A stretch of 64,000 nucleotides of DNA, taken from Aquamicrobium sp. LC103 (GTDB taxonomy: Bacteria; Pseudomonadota; Alphaproteobacteria; Rhizobiales; Rhizobiaceae). Below, one piece after another: positions 43,896-52,643 of this stretch. The position numbers were made by a program, and so were the translations under genes. The DNA lies in the NCBI RefSeq assembly GCF_001014615.2, contig NZ_LBCQ02000019.1, positions 17,059 through 81,058 on the forward strand. Direction: 5' to 3'. Below the pieces are notes generated by a model. That model ran no database searches. It was given only the letters and a program-made list of their open reading frames with translations, and was not told the DNA's origin. Numbering within the stretch: the stretch's first letter is position 1; the number at the start of each line of letters is the position of its first letter.

Positions 43896-45173
43896 TCAGC
43901 GCTCTGCCGCGACGCCTTCCACCCACTCTAGTGCCGCGAGCGGATCCTCATTGTTGACGAGGACGCGCTGGGTGGCCTGGTTCAGGTTCGAATACAAAAG
44001 GTCCACGCGACATTCGACAGGAAGACTGACGCTGGCGGATGCCAGCGCGCTGCCAATCTGGCCGACGAGCGCATATGCCTCGTCCTGCAATTGGGGCGAC
44101 TCAAGTACCGACCGGCGCAACGGGGGCTGCTGACCAGTGAGTGCCCATTGGCTCGCTCCCTCGGTGCTGACGAGAAAATCGACGAAATCCAGCGCCAGAT
44201 CCTTCTGACCGCTTTCTTCCCACACTGACACGTACCAGGAACGCACCACGGTAGGCCCAGCAGCGTCGGCGGTGATGCCCGGCATGGGCGCTATACCCAG
44301 TTCACTCGCGTCCCAGGATGCGCTCGTCTGAATCTGGTTAGCGCGGGTCGATGCGTTGAAGATCGCTCCGGCGCGACCCGCGAGGAAAAGATCCCAGGAA
44401 TCGTCGAGGTTGCGGCTCAGATCTTCACGTGAGGCAATGCCCTGCTCCGTGAAAAGGCTGGCCTGAAATTCGAGCGCCCGCACCCCCGCATCATTTGCGA
44501 CCGAAAGGGTGCATGCGTCATCAAAGAGCGCAGGCTGTTCTTCCAGAAGGTGGGTGAGCAACGGTCCCTCGACGGCCCGGTCCGGACTTAGCGGTATGGT
44601 CACCCCGGAAACCCTGCCCTGCTGAACCGCTCGCAATGCTTCGACAAAGCCCGACCAGGTCGCAAGATCCTCCGCGCCGTAACCCGCCTGCTCCAGCAAA
44701 TCCTTTCGATAGTAAAGGACGGTCGCGAAAGGAAAGAGGGGAATGCCGACAAGACGATCTCCAAAGCGGGCGTCGTCGAGCAGGCCTTGATACAAAAAGT
44801 CGGCGCTTTCCTCCTCGCTCCATTTCGCCACGATGCCGGCGTCCAGGTCGGCCGCTGATTTCGACTCTGCGATCAATCTCAGACTGTTACCGTGCACAAA
44901 CACAACGTCGGGCGCATTGCCGATGTTGCTTGAAAGGACGAACTTGTTGGCGAGTTCGCTCCAGACCTGCGACTCCACAGTGATCGTGACCCCTGGATGA
45001 TCGGTTTCGTATCGCTCGATCAGCGCCTTGAACGCGACCTCCCGCGCATCTGAACCGTTCGGGTTCAAAAAGGTCCAGACCGTAAGCGTCTGCGCCGAAG
45101 CGGGTGCGGCGGCTCCTAAAAGCAGTGCAGCCAGAAAAGAACGCGAAAGAACGCTGGACAGAACATTTGACAT
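43896..45173 (-). CDS. Sugar ABC transporter substrate-binding protein (family 1)
   Basis: A 425-residue periplasmic protein with signal peptide SFLAALLLGAAAPASA (~12-27) and mature start QTLTVWTFLNP. It has family 1 ligand segments NIGNAPDVVFVHG (~85) and FLAGRAGAIFNAST (~275). First gene of the minus-strand operon (binding protein, two permeases, ATPase, FAD oxidoreductase, SDR). The paired operator sites start 15 bases upstream of its ATG. Confidence 0.9.
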   Translation of the reverse strand: MSNVLSSVLSRSFLAALLLGAAAPASAQTLTVWTFLNPNGSDAREVAFKALIERYETDHPGVTITVESQVWSELANKFVLSSNIGNAPDVVFVHGNSLRLIAESKSAADLDAGIVAKWSEEESADFLYQGLLDDARFGDRLVGIPLFPFATVLYYRKDLLEQAGYGAEDLATWSGFVEALRAVQQGRVSGVTIPLSPDRAVEGPLLTHLLEEQPALFDDACTLSVANDAGVRALEFQASLFTEQGIASREDLSRNLDDSWDLFLAGRAGAIFNASTRANQIQTSASWDASELGIAPMPGITADAAGPTVVRSWYVSVWEESGQKDLALDFVDFLVSTEGASQWALTGQQPPLRRSVLESPQLQDEAYALVGQIGSALASASVSLPVECRVDLLYSNLNQATQRVLVNNEDPLAALEWVEGVAAER

Positions 45174-45187
45174 TTGCTACCTCCCAT

Positions 45188-45224
45188 TTGCGCGCTATGC
45201 GCACAAAATGATCGCATAACGCAC
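45188..45224. promoter_or_regulatory. IclR-type operator pair 1 (binding-protein/iclR divergent region)
   Basis: The imperfect palindrome TTGCGCGC-TAT-GCGCACAA (45188-45206) is followed by a half-site ACGCAC at 45219-45224, exactly 20 bases downstream of the first GCGCAC arm. It lies between the binding-protein start (45173) and the iclR start (45293). The same arrangement recurs at 46072. Confidence 0.6.
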
Positions 45225-45292
45225 GAGATGACTATGTGGTGCCAGATGACATGTCAAGGCCCCGCACACTGAAACCAAAATGAGAGCGCTCA

Positions 45293-46069
45293 ATGAGCAA
45301 CAATGACTTTCGCGACAACCGGAATTTCGTCAGCTCTTTTGCGAGGGGATTGGCGGTGATAGAGGCCTTCGACGCCGAGCATGGGCGACTAACCTTGGCC
45401 GAAGTCGCCGAGAGGACCGGACTGGATCGCGCCGTTGCGCGCAGACTTTTGCTCACCCTCGTGCAATTGGGGCTGGCGCGCGTAAACGGGCGCAACTACG
45501 TCCTAACGGCAGAGGTTTTGAAGCTGGGGTACAGCTTCCAGTCCGCCTATGGCTTGGGCGCCGCTTTGAAGCGACCGCTCGATGCGCTCTCCAGAAGACT
45601 TTCCGAACCAGTGTCGGTAAGCGTGCTCAGTGGTTCAGACATTACCGTTTTGGCGCGATCTAACGCCGCCGAGCGTCATTTGGCTCCGACGAACGACGTG
45701 GGCACCAAGCTGCCAATTCTCGTTTCCGCGTCCGGCCGACTACTCTTTTCGCAATTCGATGACCAAGAAATTAGCACCCGTCTGCAAAATCTCAGTTTCC
45801 GTCGTTACACTGAACGCACCATCGTGGATGTTGATGCCTACTTCGATACGATCAACCGCGTTCGCGCCGATGGTTACGCAGTCCTCGACCGCGAACTCGA
45901 TGAAAACCTCATCTCCATGTCAGTGCCGCTGGTGGACAAATCCGGTTACATAATCGCCACGCTCAATGCCAGCACGCAACCAAGCCGCAATACACTCCGC
46001 GAGGTCGTGGAGAATATCATTCCAATCCTCAAGGAATCTGCCCAAAGCATGTCCGCCGCGTTCCCCTGA
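45293..46069 (+). CDS. IclR-family transcriptional regulator
   Basis: A 258-residue regulator. Winged HTH residues ~12-70 (FARGLAVIEAFDAEHGRLTL, EVAERTGLDRAVARRLLLTL) and an IclR effector domain (~80-250) with SVSVLSGSDITVLAR and the LISMSVPLVDKSGYIIATLN segment (quoted from ISMSVPLVDKSGYI). The family includes PcaR/PobR-type regulators of aromatic or sugar catabolism. It is divergent from the ABC operon and followed by the isochorismatase gene; both promoters carry its probable operators. Confidence 0.92.
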   Translation: MSNNDFRDNRNFVSSFARGLAVIEAFDAEHGRLTLAEVAERTGLDRAVARRLLLTLVQLGLARVNGRNYVLTAEVLKLGYSFQSAYGLGAALKRPLDALSRRLSEPVSVSVLSGSDITVLARSNAAERHLAPTNDVGTKLPILVSASGRLLFSQFDDQEISTRLQNLSFRRYTERTIVDVDAYFDTINRVRADGYAVLDRELDENLISMSVPLVDKSGYIIATLNASTQPSRNTLREVVENIIPILKESAQSMSAAFP

Positions 46070-46071
46070 AT

Positions 46072-46106
46072 GTGCGCTATGCGCACGGAATATATCTATT
46101 GCGCAC
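46072..46106. promoter_or_regulatory. IclR-type operator pair 2 (upstream of isochorismatase gene)
   Basis: The perfect palindrome GTGCGC-TAT-GCGCAC (46072-46086) is followed by GCGCAC at 46101-46106, again exactly 20 bases after the first right arm. It begins 3 bases after the iclR stop and lies 69-103 bases before the isochorismatase ATG. Confidence 0.6.
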
Positions 46107-46174
46107 CAATTTTAGACGTGCAAGATGATCCGTTGAAAAGCGCGGGACCGCAATCGTCGCATCGGGAGAGGTGG

Positions 46175-46873
46175 ATGCAGTTTTCAGATATTCCCCAGAC
46201 AATCGTCGCGCGGGTACTCGACCGCAGGGGGAGATTGCACGTCCATGAGGATGTCGACCCAGCAAGAACCGCCCTCGTGGTTATAGACATGCAAAACTGC
46301 TTTCTTCGCGAGGACATGGCTTTTGCCTATCTGCCTGGCGCCCTGGATCTCGCGCCGTTGATCAATAAGCTTGCCGGGGAACTGCGCAAAGCTGGCGGCA
46401 AGGTATTCTGGGTGCGCAACACGATCGAGGAGAGAATGCGCACGGAATGGTCGACCTGGTTCGCTATGACCGGCTTCGATCCCGAACGCGCGGCACGCCG
46501 AGAAGTACACATGATGGCTGGGGCACCGGGTCACGAAATCCACGAAGCCCTGGACGTCCATCCGGAAGATGAGATCGCCGACAAATACCGGTTCAGCGCA
46601 TTTATCCAGGGCGCATCCGATATCGACAGGCGACTGCGGGATCAGGGTATAGATACGCTGATCATTGCTGGCGTCATCACCAATGTCTGCTGCGAATCAT
46701 CGGCCCGGGATGCCATGATGCTAAACTATAGGGTCATAATGACGAGCGACGCCACGCAGGCCGTGACGACGGAAGAACAGTTGGCTTCACTCTCGATAAT
46801 CTATTCCAACTTCGGCGACGTCATGGACACCGAGATGATCATCAAGCGCCTACAGAGCGTCACAGCCACATAG
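46175..46873 (+). CDS. Isochorismatase-family cysteine hydrolase
   Basis: A 232-residue cysteine hydrolase. Start at the ATG at 46175 with GGGAGAGGTGG immediately upstream; a longer frame from 46070 would run through the operator. The catalytic triad is visible: Asp in LVVIDMQNCF, Lys in IADKYRFSAF and Cys in GVITNVCCESSARDA. Relatives hydrolyse amides such as maleamate, N-carbamoylsarcosine or ureidoacrylate. It probably removes an amide or ester group from the product handled by the adjacent IclR regulon. Confidence 0.87.
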   Translation: MQFSDIPQTIVARVLDRRGRLHVHEDVDPARTALVVIDMQNCFLREDMAFAYLPGALDLAPLINKLAGELRKAGGKVFWVRNTIEERMRTEWSTWFAMTGFDPERAARREVHMMAGAPGHEIHEALDVHPEDEIADKYRFSAFIQGASDIDRRLRDQGIDTLIIAGVITNVCCESSARDAMMLNYRVIMTSDATQAVTTEEQLASLSIIYSNFGDVMDTEMIIKRLQSVTAT

Positions 46874-47054
46874 ATTTTCATCGACAGGATTGTCGCGTTC
46901 TCGCGTCCGGCGCGGGGGCCGGCGATTTCGCCCATGGGCAATTTGTGCTTGCGGCGAAACGCCGACAAGCTGCAGCTAGAGGCTTGGGGAAGGCAGGCGT
47001 GAAAGCCTATGACAGTCTTCTTTCCGCTGCTATTCCTGGTTTGGAGACGGGCTC

Positions 47055-48506
47055 ATGACGCCCGAGATACACAATCCTCGCCATTCCTGGTCCCAAGGTT
47101 CGATCCGTTTTATGCCCAGATACTTGCTTCTTTTCATCACCGCGTTCTTTTTTGTTGGCCAAGCATCGGCTCAGCCCTCGCCAAGCTCGCCACCGGCGGA
47201 GAAACCTGCCTCGGCTGAGATGCCCCGTTGCGGAGATGCGATCACCACGACCTGCCTGGTCGAAGAGATCCAGTCGTTCCTTGCTTCCGACATGGACCCG
47301 TTCAAACGCGAACGCGCAACGCTGGCGCTGGCACAGGCGCAACTGGCGGACGGACGCGTCGAACAGGCACTCACCTCGTATGAAGAACTCGAGGCGAAGA
47401 CTGCCCGGGCCGAATTTCTCGTCAGTTATGCAAAGCGCCTGATCGCGGACGGCGATAATGGCGGTGCGCTGGAGCGCTTGCGTGAAGCAAACAGCCTGCT
47501 GACCGACGGTGAGAGCGATCTCGATCGTCTGAACGCGACCCGGCAAAGCCAATTGATTGCCGAAACCTTCGCGCAGGCCGGCGCCGCCGAGGAAGGCCGC
47601 GCCATACTCGATGACATAGCAAGCTATCGAAATCGGATTCCGCTGAACCCGATGCTTCTGTCACTGGTGCTGCAAGTCAGCGAAGGCCAAGCGGATATTG
47701 GATTTCGCGACCAGGCGGCGACCATTGTCGAAGAGACATACAAGCTAGTGCTCGATCAGGGCATGGAGGTCATGCCCGAACTAGTCTTGCAGATCTTCGA
47801 GACGTGGGCTTCCCTCGATGCAACGGCGGCGACCGAGGCGGCCGAAGAACTCGCCGCCCTCATTGGCGAGGATGGCCCGTCCGCTTTCGAATTTGCTTTG
47901 TGGACGGGGCTGTCCTCGGGCTTGGTAGCTTCCGGCGACGACAACGCCATCTTTCTCCGGCGCGCGCAGGCGTCATTGACCGATGCACCAGAGCGCGGCG
48001 CCGCACTGCTGCTTGCGCCGAAACTCTCTGCTGCGATGAAACAGGCCGGAGAAAGCGAACAGGCGCGCGTGCTCCTTGATCAAACCCATACGGAAGCCAT
48101 GGCACTTGCTTCGGCGATAGAGAAGGCACCCGTATTGCTTGCACTCGCCGAAGGCTTCACCGGCGCGGACGCTCCGGAGCAGGCAGGGGAAATTCTCGAG
48201 GAGCTTCTTGCGATGCCAGAAGAAGCAGGTGCCGAAGGCATGATGTTGCGGCATTTCGCCAGTGTGGTTCCCGCCCAGCTCGCTTTGCTCGGAAAAGTCG
48301 ACGAGGCGTACGAGCTCGCGATGAAGGCCGACGGCGGCAGCCGGGAAATGTCGCTGGTAATGGCGGCGGACAAGCTTGCGACCAAAGGAGAGTATCGCGA
48401 CGCCATGCGCTTCTTGCGCGAGGTTGAAGGAGAGATCGCCGTGATGATGATGGCGGGGATTGCAGACCGTCTCGCCCACACATCGGACCAGCGGAAAGCA
48501 CCGTGA
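47055..48506 (+). CDS. Secreted/periplasmic helical-repeat protein, unknown function
   Basis: A 483-residue protein of unrecognised family. The ATG at 47055 has GGAG at 47043-47046; an ATG at 47112 is the alternative and would give a standard signal peptide (YLLLFITAFFFVGQASA). After the signal, the protein is rich in Ala, Glu and Leu with paired-helix, TPR/SEL1-like periodicity from ~60 to 470 (e.g. RATLALAQAQLADGRVEQA). It is next to the type III secretion locus and transcribed towards a TPR lipoprotein. Role uncertain: periplasmic scaffold or general envelope protein. Confidence 0.7.
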   Translation: MTPEIHNPRHSWSQGSIRFMPRYLLLFITAFFFVGQASAQPSPSSPPAEKPASAEMPRCGDAITTTCLVEEIQSFLASDMDPFKRERATLALAQAQLADGRVEQALTSYEELEAKTARAEFLVSYAKRLIADGDNGGALERLREANSLLTDGESDLDRLNATRQSQLIAETFAQAGAAEEGRAILDDIASYRNRIPLNPMLLSLVLQVSEGQADIGFRDQAATIVEETYKLVLDQGMEVMPELVLQIFETWASLDATAATEAAEELAALIGEDGPSAFEFALWTGLSSGLVASGDDNAIFLRRAQASLTDAPERGAALLLAPKLSAAMKQAGESEQARVLLDQTHTEAMALASAIEKAPVLLALAEGFTGADAPEQAGEILEELLAMPEEAGAEGMMLRHFASVVPAQLALLGKVDEAYELAMKADGGSREMSLVMAADKLATKGEYRDAMRFLREVEGEIAVMMMAGIADRLAHTSDQRKAP

Positions 48507-48508
48507 TG

Positions 48509-48527
48509 ATTCCTGCCCTGCAGGAAT
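48509..48527. terminator. Hairpin after the helical-repeat gene
   Basis: ATTCCTGC and GCAGGAAT form a perfect 8-bp stem with a 3-base loop just 2 bases after the stop. It lacks a T run. Possible transcription end between two converging genes. Confidence 0.4.
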
Positions 48528-48626
48528 GTGCGAAGCTGAAGACGTAACGTCGATGGAAGTCAAAGACTGCCAAAGGCATGACCGTCGGACCAGGCCGGCG
48601 GAACGCTTCAAGCGAACCGGCTCGGC

Positions 48627-49433
48627 CTAGCCGTTTACGGAGCCGAGCGCCTTGGCGCGGGCTGAAACATCGCCTTTCGCTCGGATCGACTGCGCTTGGG
48701 CAAGCAACGAGCTGATTTCCTCCGTAGCCAAGCCGGTCGGCGGCGATGATCGTACGTGGTCGGCCTGTCCGATCAACCCATAGGCGACGATCGCGTTTCG
48801 CTTGTGATGCAACTGCGCGCCGGGAGCGCCATAGACCTTCTGGATGAGCGGAACCGCCCTTGCCGCATCCCCGGCAAGGGCGGCTGCAAGCGCCATGTTG
48901 GTCTGGATATCGAGATCGTTCGGATCCAGCGAAAGCGCATGGGTGAACGTGCCGAGGGCGAGATCGGTCTGGCCCGCGAATGTTTGCGCGACGCCAAGGC
49001 GGTTATAGGCCTGGCTCGTGTTGACGGCCCTCGCGCCTTCCGTCAGCGCGCGAATGCCTGCCTGCGGATCCCCATCCTCGACCATCGCCGTTCCCAGCCC
49101 GACCAGGGCGGGTCCGTAATTGGGCGTGCGCGCGAGAGCGGCGCGATACGCCTTGGTCGCTTCGGAATGGTACCCGGCCCGCATATAGGCGTCTCCGACG
49201 CCCACGAACGCGCTGGCCGGAGCGCCGGGCGCGGACGCGGCCTGCTCGTAAAGCGCGATGGCGGTGTCCGCATCGCCCTGAGCTTCAATGTCCTTCGCCA
49301 GTTTCGTCAGGCGGGAGGTTTGGGACGTTTCCGGTGTTTCATTCGCCGCGGAAGCGTTCGAATTTGACGTTGTTGTACATGCGGAAAGCGCTATCATCAC
49401 AAAAATGGACAAACAAACCATGCGTATCCGCAT
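48627..49433 (-). CDS. TPR-repeat lipoprotein
   Basis: A 268-residue lipoprotein: signal segment followed by lipobox LSAC with Cys ~19. From ~45 to 200 it has TPR pairs (AIALYEQAASAPGAPASAFV, AGYHSEATKAYRAALARTP, TDLALGTFTHALSLDPNDLD), resembling TadD-like pilus assembly proteins. It is divergent from sctU with an 85-bp spacer, so it may belong to the type III system as an outer-membrane assembly factor, but it could equally be a general TPR lipoprotein. Confidence 0.78.
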   Translation of the reverse strand: MRIRMVCLSIFVMIALSACTTTSNSNASAANETPETSQTSRLTKLAKDIEAQGDADTAIALYEQAASAPGAPASAFVGVGDAYMRAGYHSEATKAYRAALARTPNYGPALVGLGTAMVEDGDPQAGIRALTEGARAVNTSQAYNRLGVAQTFAGQTDLALGTFTHALSLDPNDLDIQTNMALAAALAGDAARAVPLIQKVYGAPGAQLHHKRNAIVAYGLIGQADHVRSSPPTGLATEEISSLLAQAQSIRAKGDVSARAKALGSVNG

Positions 49434-49518
49434 GTCAGACCCTCTCCTCCGTGCAGCATGGCGGCACCATATAGAAGATTGCCGCTGACGGAAACCGCAA
49501 GCATACCAAGCGAGATCG

Positions 49519-50562
49519 ATGGCTCAGGAAAGCGAGGAAAAGCGGCTTCCCGCATCGGAAAAAAAGCTGCGCGAGGGGCGTCGGAAAGGTCGCGTACATA
49601 GCAGCCGCGACCTGATTGCCAGCTTTACCATCCTGGCGGCGCTCGGCTATCTGTTCTTCTCCTGGAAAACCATCACCGCAAAGCTGTTCGATCTCGTCGA
49701 CATGGTCGGCGGCTGGCGCGGTGACGCTTTTGCAGAAACCAGCGATCTGGCCATCCATACCGCCTACAGCGCGCTTTTCTCGATCACGGTTCCGCTTGTA
49801 TCGATCGTCGTGATCGTCGCAATCCTGACGGGCATCCTGGCAACGCGCGGTCTGGTCTTCTCCTTCGAGCCCTTGAAACCACAGTTCGAGCACATCAATC
49901 CTGCCAAGGGCATGCAAAGACTGTTTTCGCTGCGCAATGTCGTCGAGTTCTTCAAGAGCCTCGCGAAGACACTCTTTCTCTCTTGCCTGCTCGCATTCAT
50001 CCTGCTTGCGTGGCTTCAGCCATTGTTCGAGGCGCCGGCATGCGGCCCCGCCTGCACTGGACCGATGATCGTGACGATTCTGATCCCGCTGGGGATCGCG
50101 GCGGTACTCGCCTTCATTTTCATGGGCATTCTGGATGTGCCCATTCAACGCTGGCTCTTTCTGCGCGACATGCGCATGACGAAGACAGAGTACAAGCGCG
50201 AACAGAAAGATCTCGAAGGTGACCCGCAAATCCGGCAGGAGCGGCATCGCTTGCGACATGAATCTTCCCGCCCCGTGAAGCTTGGGATCAGGAATGCCAC
50301 GCTGGTCCTCGTCGACGGAAGCCGGCTCGTGGCATTGAGATATGTCCAGGACGAAACGCCGGTTCCGGTCATCGTCGCCAGGGGGGAAGGCGTCGCGGCC
50401 TCTGAGCTTTTGTCGGAAGCCCGCGCCCTCGATCGCGCGGTCGCGCGGGATGAGGAACTTGTCTCCGCCCTGTTCAAACGCGCCCGCACCGGCGAATATG
50501 TCGAGCCCGAATTGTTCTCGCCGATCGTTCGCCATCTCGTCCGGCTGCAACTCGTCCAGTAA
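49519..50562 (+). CDS. sctU: Type III secretion export-gate protein SctU, lacking the NPTH autocleavage motif
   Basis: A 347-residue FlhB/SctU-family protein: basic N-terminus ASEKKLREGRRKGRV (~12-26), four hydrophobic segments up to ~215, then a cytoplasmic domain. In the family this domain carries NPTH with self-cleavage between Asn and Pro. Here the aligned position (residues ~266-269, after RNATLVLV and before LVALRYV) reads DGSR. The surrounding fold marks are kept (DETPVPVIVARGEG), so it is not a frameshift. It is on the plus strand, unlike the other sct genes. It likely remains a substrate-specificity switch, but cannot autocleave in the normal way. Confidence 0.9.
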   Translation: MAQESEEKRLPASEKKLREGRRKGRVHSSRDLIASFTILAALGYLFFSWKTITAKLFDLVDMVGGWRGDAFAETSDLAIHTAYSALFSITVPLVSIVVIVAILTGILATRGLVFSFEPLKPQFEHINPAKGMQRLFSLRNVVEFFKSLAKTLFLSCLLAFILLAWLQPLFEAPACGPACTGPMIVTILIPLGIAAVLAFIFMGILDVPIQRWLFLRDMRMTKTEYKREQKDLEGDPQIRQERHRLRHESSRPVKLGIRNATLVLVDGSRLVALRYVQDETPVPVIVARGEGVAASELLSEARALDRAVARDEELVSALFKRARTGEYVEPELFSPIVRHLVRLQLVQ

Positions 50563-50574
50563 TGCCGGCGGATG

Positions 50575-51387
50575 TCAGAAAATCTTGAACGCGCCGACGT
50601 CCGACCGCCCGTCGACGTCGGTGATCAGCATGTGACCCGGTGAGTGCGTGATGCAAAGCTCGAGCCTTGCGCCTTGCAAGGCGACCGAGGCGGTCGCGCC
50701 GCTCGCCCAAAAGACGGGGACCTCGTCCGCGCCGAGTTCCACCGGCGTTCCCCAATCCGGTTCGGCCAGGTCACGGATGCCGATGACCTCCGGGTTCCCG
50801 ATATGGATCGGCGCGCCATGCGCCTGCGGGTAGCGGGCGGTGATTGCGCGCACCTTGGTCACATCGGTTCTGCGAACCGGCCTCATCGACACGCACATCG
50901 TCCCACCGAAAGGCCCCACGCTCGCTGTCTTGATCGTCGTGCGGAAAATCGGCGCGCTCGCGCCCGCTTCCGGATAAGGCATGGGGATTCCGCGCTTGGC
51001 CAAGCCACGCTCGAAGGAGAGCGAGCTGCCGACCGCGAATGCCGCGAAATCCTCCCGCCAGAGGCTCAGTATATTCGAGCGCTGTTCATCGAGGACGCCG
51101 AAACGATAGACGTCATATCGAGGTACGTCGGTGCGGAGATCCATGGTTCCGAGGGAATCGATCGCCGGCTCACCGGTTCGACTTACCCCCACCAATGGGA
51201 GCGGTTTTGGATTGCGCTTGCAGAACCTGAGAAAATCTCCAGCGACCGCGCGCGGAAGGATAATCAGATTCGCCTGCAACCTGTCGCTGGCGAGGCCGGA
51301 GGTGGAACCCCGGTAAGCGCCCAGCCGGATCGTTCCACGCAGCTTGTGGGCAGCCATCGTGCTCAGGCTGGCGTGCGACAACGGCAT
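50575..51387 (-). CDS. UPF0317/DUF1445 family protein (putative hydro-lyase, D-glutamate-cyclase-like)
   Basis: A ~270-residue protein; the frame extends to a TTG at 51504, but the family normally begins close to the AHKLRGTIRLG segment, so the ATG at 51387 is taken. It has family marks FLRFCKRNPKPLPLVGVS (~68-85), GSSLSFERGLAKRGIP, MCVSMRPVRRTDV, HGAPIHIGNPEVIGI and EVPVFWASG (quoted in pieces). The reaction is not known for most members; some relate to D-glutamate cyclase. A cytoplasmic metabolic enzyme inserted between sctT and sctU, opposite to sctU and 12 bases from its stop. Confidence 0.8.
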   Translation of the reverse strand: MPLSHASLSTMAAHKLRGTIRLGAYRGSTSGLASDRLQANLIILPRAVAGDFLRFCKRNPKPLPLVGVSRTGEPAIDSLGTMDLRTDVPRYDVYRFGVLDEQRSNILSLWREDFAAFAVGSSLSFERGLAKRGIPMPYPEAGASAPIFRTTIKTASVGPFGGTMCVSMRPVRRTDVTKVRAITARYPQAHGAPIHIGNPEVIGIRDLAEPDWGTPVELGADEVPVFWASGATASVALQGARLELCITHSPGHMLITDVDGRSDVGAFKIF

Positions 51388-51541
51388 TCTGCCGTAGGCA
51401 ACGGCTTCCAAAAGCCCCTCCCCTACCGGATTGTCAGCCCACCCGCGATGAACCATCGTCAGCACGGTCGACCCTGTCAAATCGTCAGTTTCTTCACTGC
51501 TCAATAAATTGCATTTATTGCCCGCCGCGCTTTCGAACCCG

Positions 51542-52342
51542 TCAGCGGATCAGCTCCAGATATCTTGACGCATCCCTCAGGAATGCGAGATCGCCGCGCA
51601 TGTAGTGAATGAGGAAAGACGAGTACAAAACGAGTATCAGGCTGAATACGAGCGTCTTCACTATCAGGGATAGAGCGAAAATATTGAGATGCGGCGCCGC
51701 TCGCGCGAGAAGAGCGAGAACGACATCGGAGAGAAACAGCCCCATCACGAGCGGAAACGCCAGCGTCAGAGCCATGGTCAGTATGCGCGTGAGCAATTGC
51801 AAGAGCGCTTCGACGGCCTGATCGCCGAAGACGGGCGCCAGCTGATCGATCGGCCACAGGCCGTAACTGTCGTAGAGCAGGGTCAGCATCAATTCCAGGC
51901 CGCCCGCCGACAGGAAGATTATCAGCATGACGATGCCCAAAAAGGTGCCCGTTATGCTGGTTTCGTATGTCATCATCGGATCGATCAGGGTTCCCATCGT
52001 CGATCCGCGCTGAAGATCGACGATGTCGCCGGCGGCCTCGGCCGCCCAAAAGGGAATTCCAAGCACGAAACCCAGCGTCGCGCCGACGAGCACCTCCTTC
52101 ACCATCAGAACCACCAGAAGCGGTGTCGCTGCTTCCATCTGCGCCAGCGTTGCGGCGATCATGGGGATAATGGGTATCGCCAGCGCGAAGGCCACCCCGT
52201 TGCGCACCACGCCCGTGAGCCGCATCCGGGAGAAAAGCGGCATGACGGCCATCAGGCCGATAAGGCGCGAAAGCGCGAAAGCGCTCGCAAGCACGTAGTA
52301 TTCCAGGCCAATGATCGTCGGGAAAAGGGCATCGAGATTCAT
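51542..52342 (-). CDS. sctT: Type III secretion export-gate protein SctT
   Basis: A 266-residue membrane protein of the FliR/SctT family with about eight hydrophobic segments. It starts with YYVLASAFALSRLIGLMAVMP and contains FVLGIPFWAAEAAGDIVDLQRG (~95) and GTLIDPMMTYETSITGTFLG (in part), both typical. It forms the export gate with SctR and SctS, encoded just upstream on the same strand (9 bases from sctS). Confidence 0.93.
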   Translation of the reverse strand: MNLDALFPTIIGLEYYVLASAFALSRLIGLMAVMPLFSRMRLTGVVRNGVAFALAIPIIPMIAATLAQMEAATPLLVVLMVKEVLVGATLGFVLGIPFWAAEAAGDIVDLQRGSTMGTLIDPMMTYETSITGTFLGIVMLIIFLSAGGLELMLTLLYDSYGLWPIDQLAPVFGDQAVEALLQLLTRILTMALTLAFPLVMGLFLSDVVLALLARAAPHLNIFALSLIVKTLVFSLILVLYSSFLIHYMRGDLAFLRDASRYLELIR

Positions 52343-52351
52343 CGGACCCGC

Positions 52352-52621
52352 TCAGCGCGTCACGACGGGGAATTGATCGAGGGCGGCGGATGCGTGCTGC
52401 GCGATCTGATAGCCCAGCAACGGTCCGAAAAAGAGAATGACGAGCAGCACCACGACCAGCTTTATGGATTGTGGAAGCGTCTGATCCTGAATCTGGGTCA
52501 ACGCCTGGCCAAATCCAACGAGGAGCCCTACGACGAGCGCCGCCACGATGACCGGCGCCGACGTGAAAAGCACGGTCAAGAGAGAACCTTGCACCTGGGC
52601 GAGTATGAAGTCGTTGCTCAT
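52352..52621 (-). CDS. sctS: Type III secretion export-gate protein SctS
   Basis: An 89-residue protein with two hydrophobic helices flanking QALTQIQDQTLPQSIK (~39-54), the signature of the FliQ/SctS family. Usual family length. It lies between sctR and sctT. Confidence 0.94.
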   Translation of the reverse strand: MSNDFILAQVQGSLLTVLFTSAPVIVAALVVGLLVGFGQALTQIQDQTLPQSIKLVVVLLVILFFGPLLGYQIAQHASAALDQFPVVTR

Positions 52622-52643
52622 TGGCTCTGGCTCCGCAACGGGT

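Noticed and set aside
46070..46174. Upstream start for the isochorismatase gene
   Set aside because: It would place the IclR palindrome inside the coding region; the ATG at 46175 has a strong RBS.
46874..47054. Possible tts-box upstream of the helical-repeat gene
   Set aside because: The GACAAGCTGCAGCT stretch has only partial likeness to the TtsI consensus and the spacing of conserved bases is wrong.
49519..50562. Flagellar FlhB instead of SctU
   Set aside because: Gene neighbours are SctT/S/R/Q/N/J of the Rhc order and a lipoprotein SctJ with no flagellar genes present.
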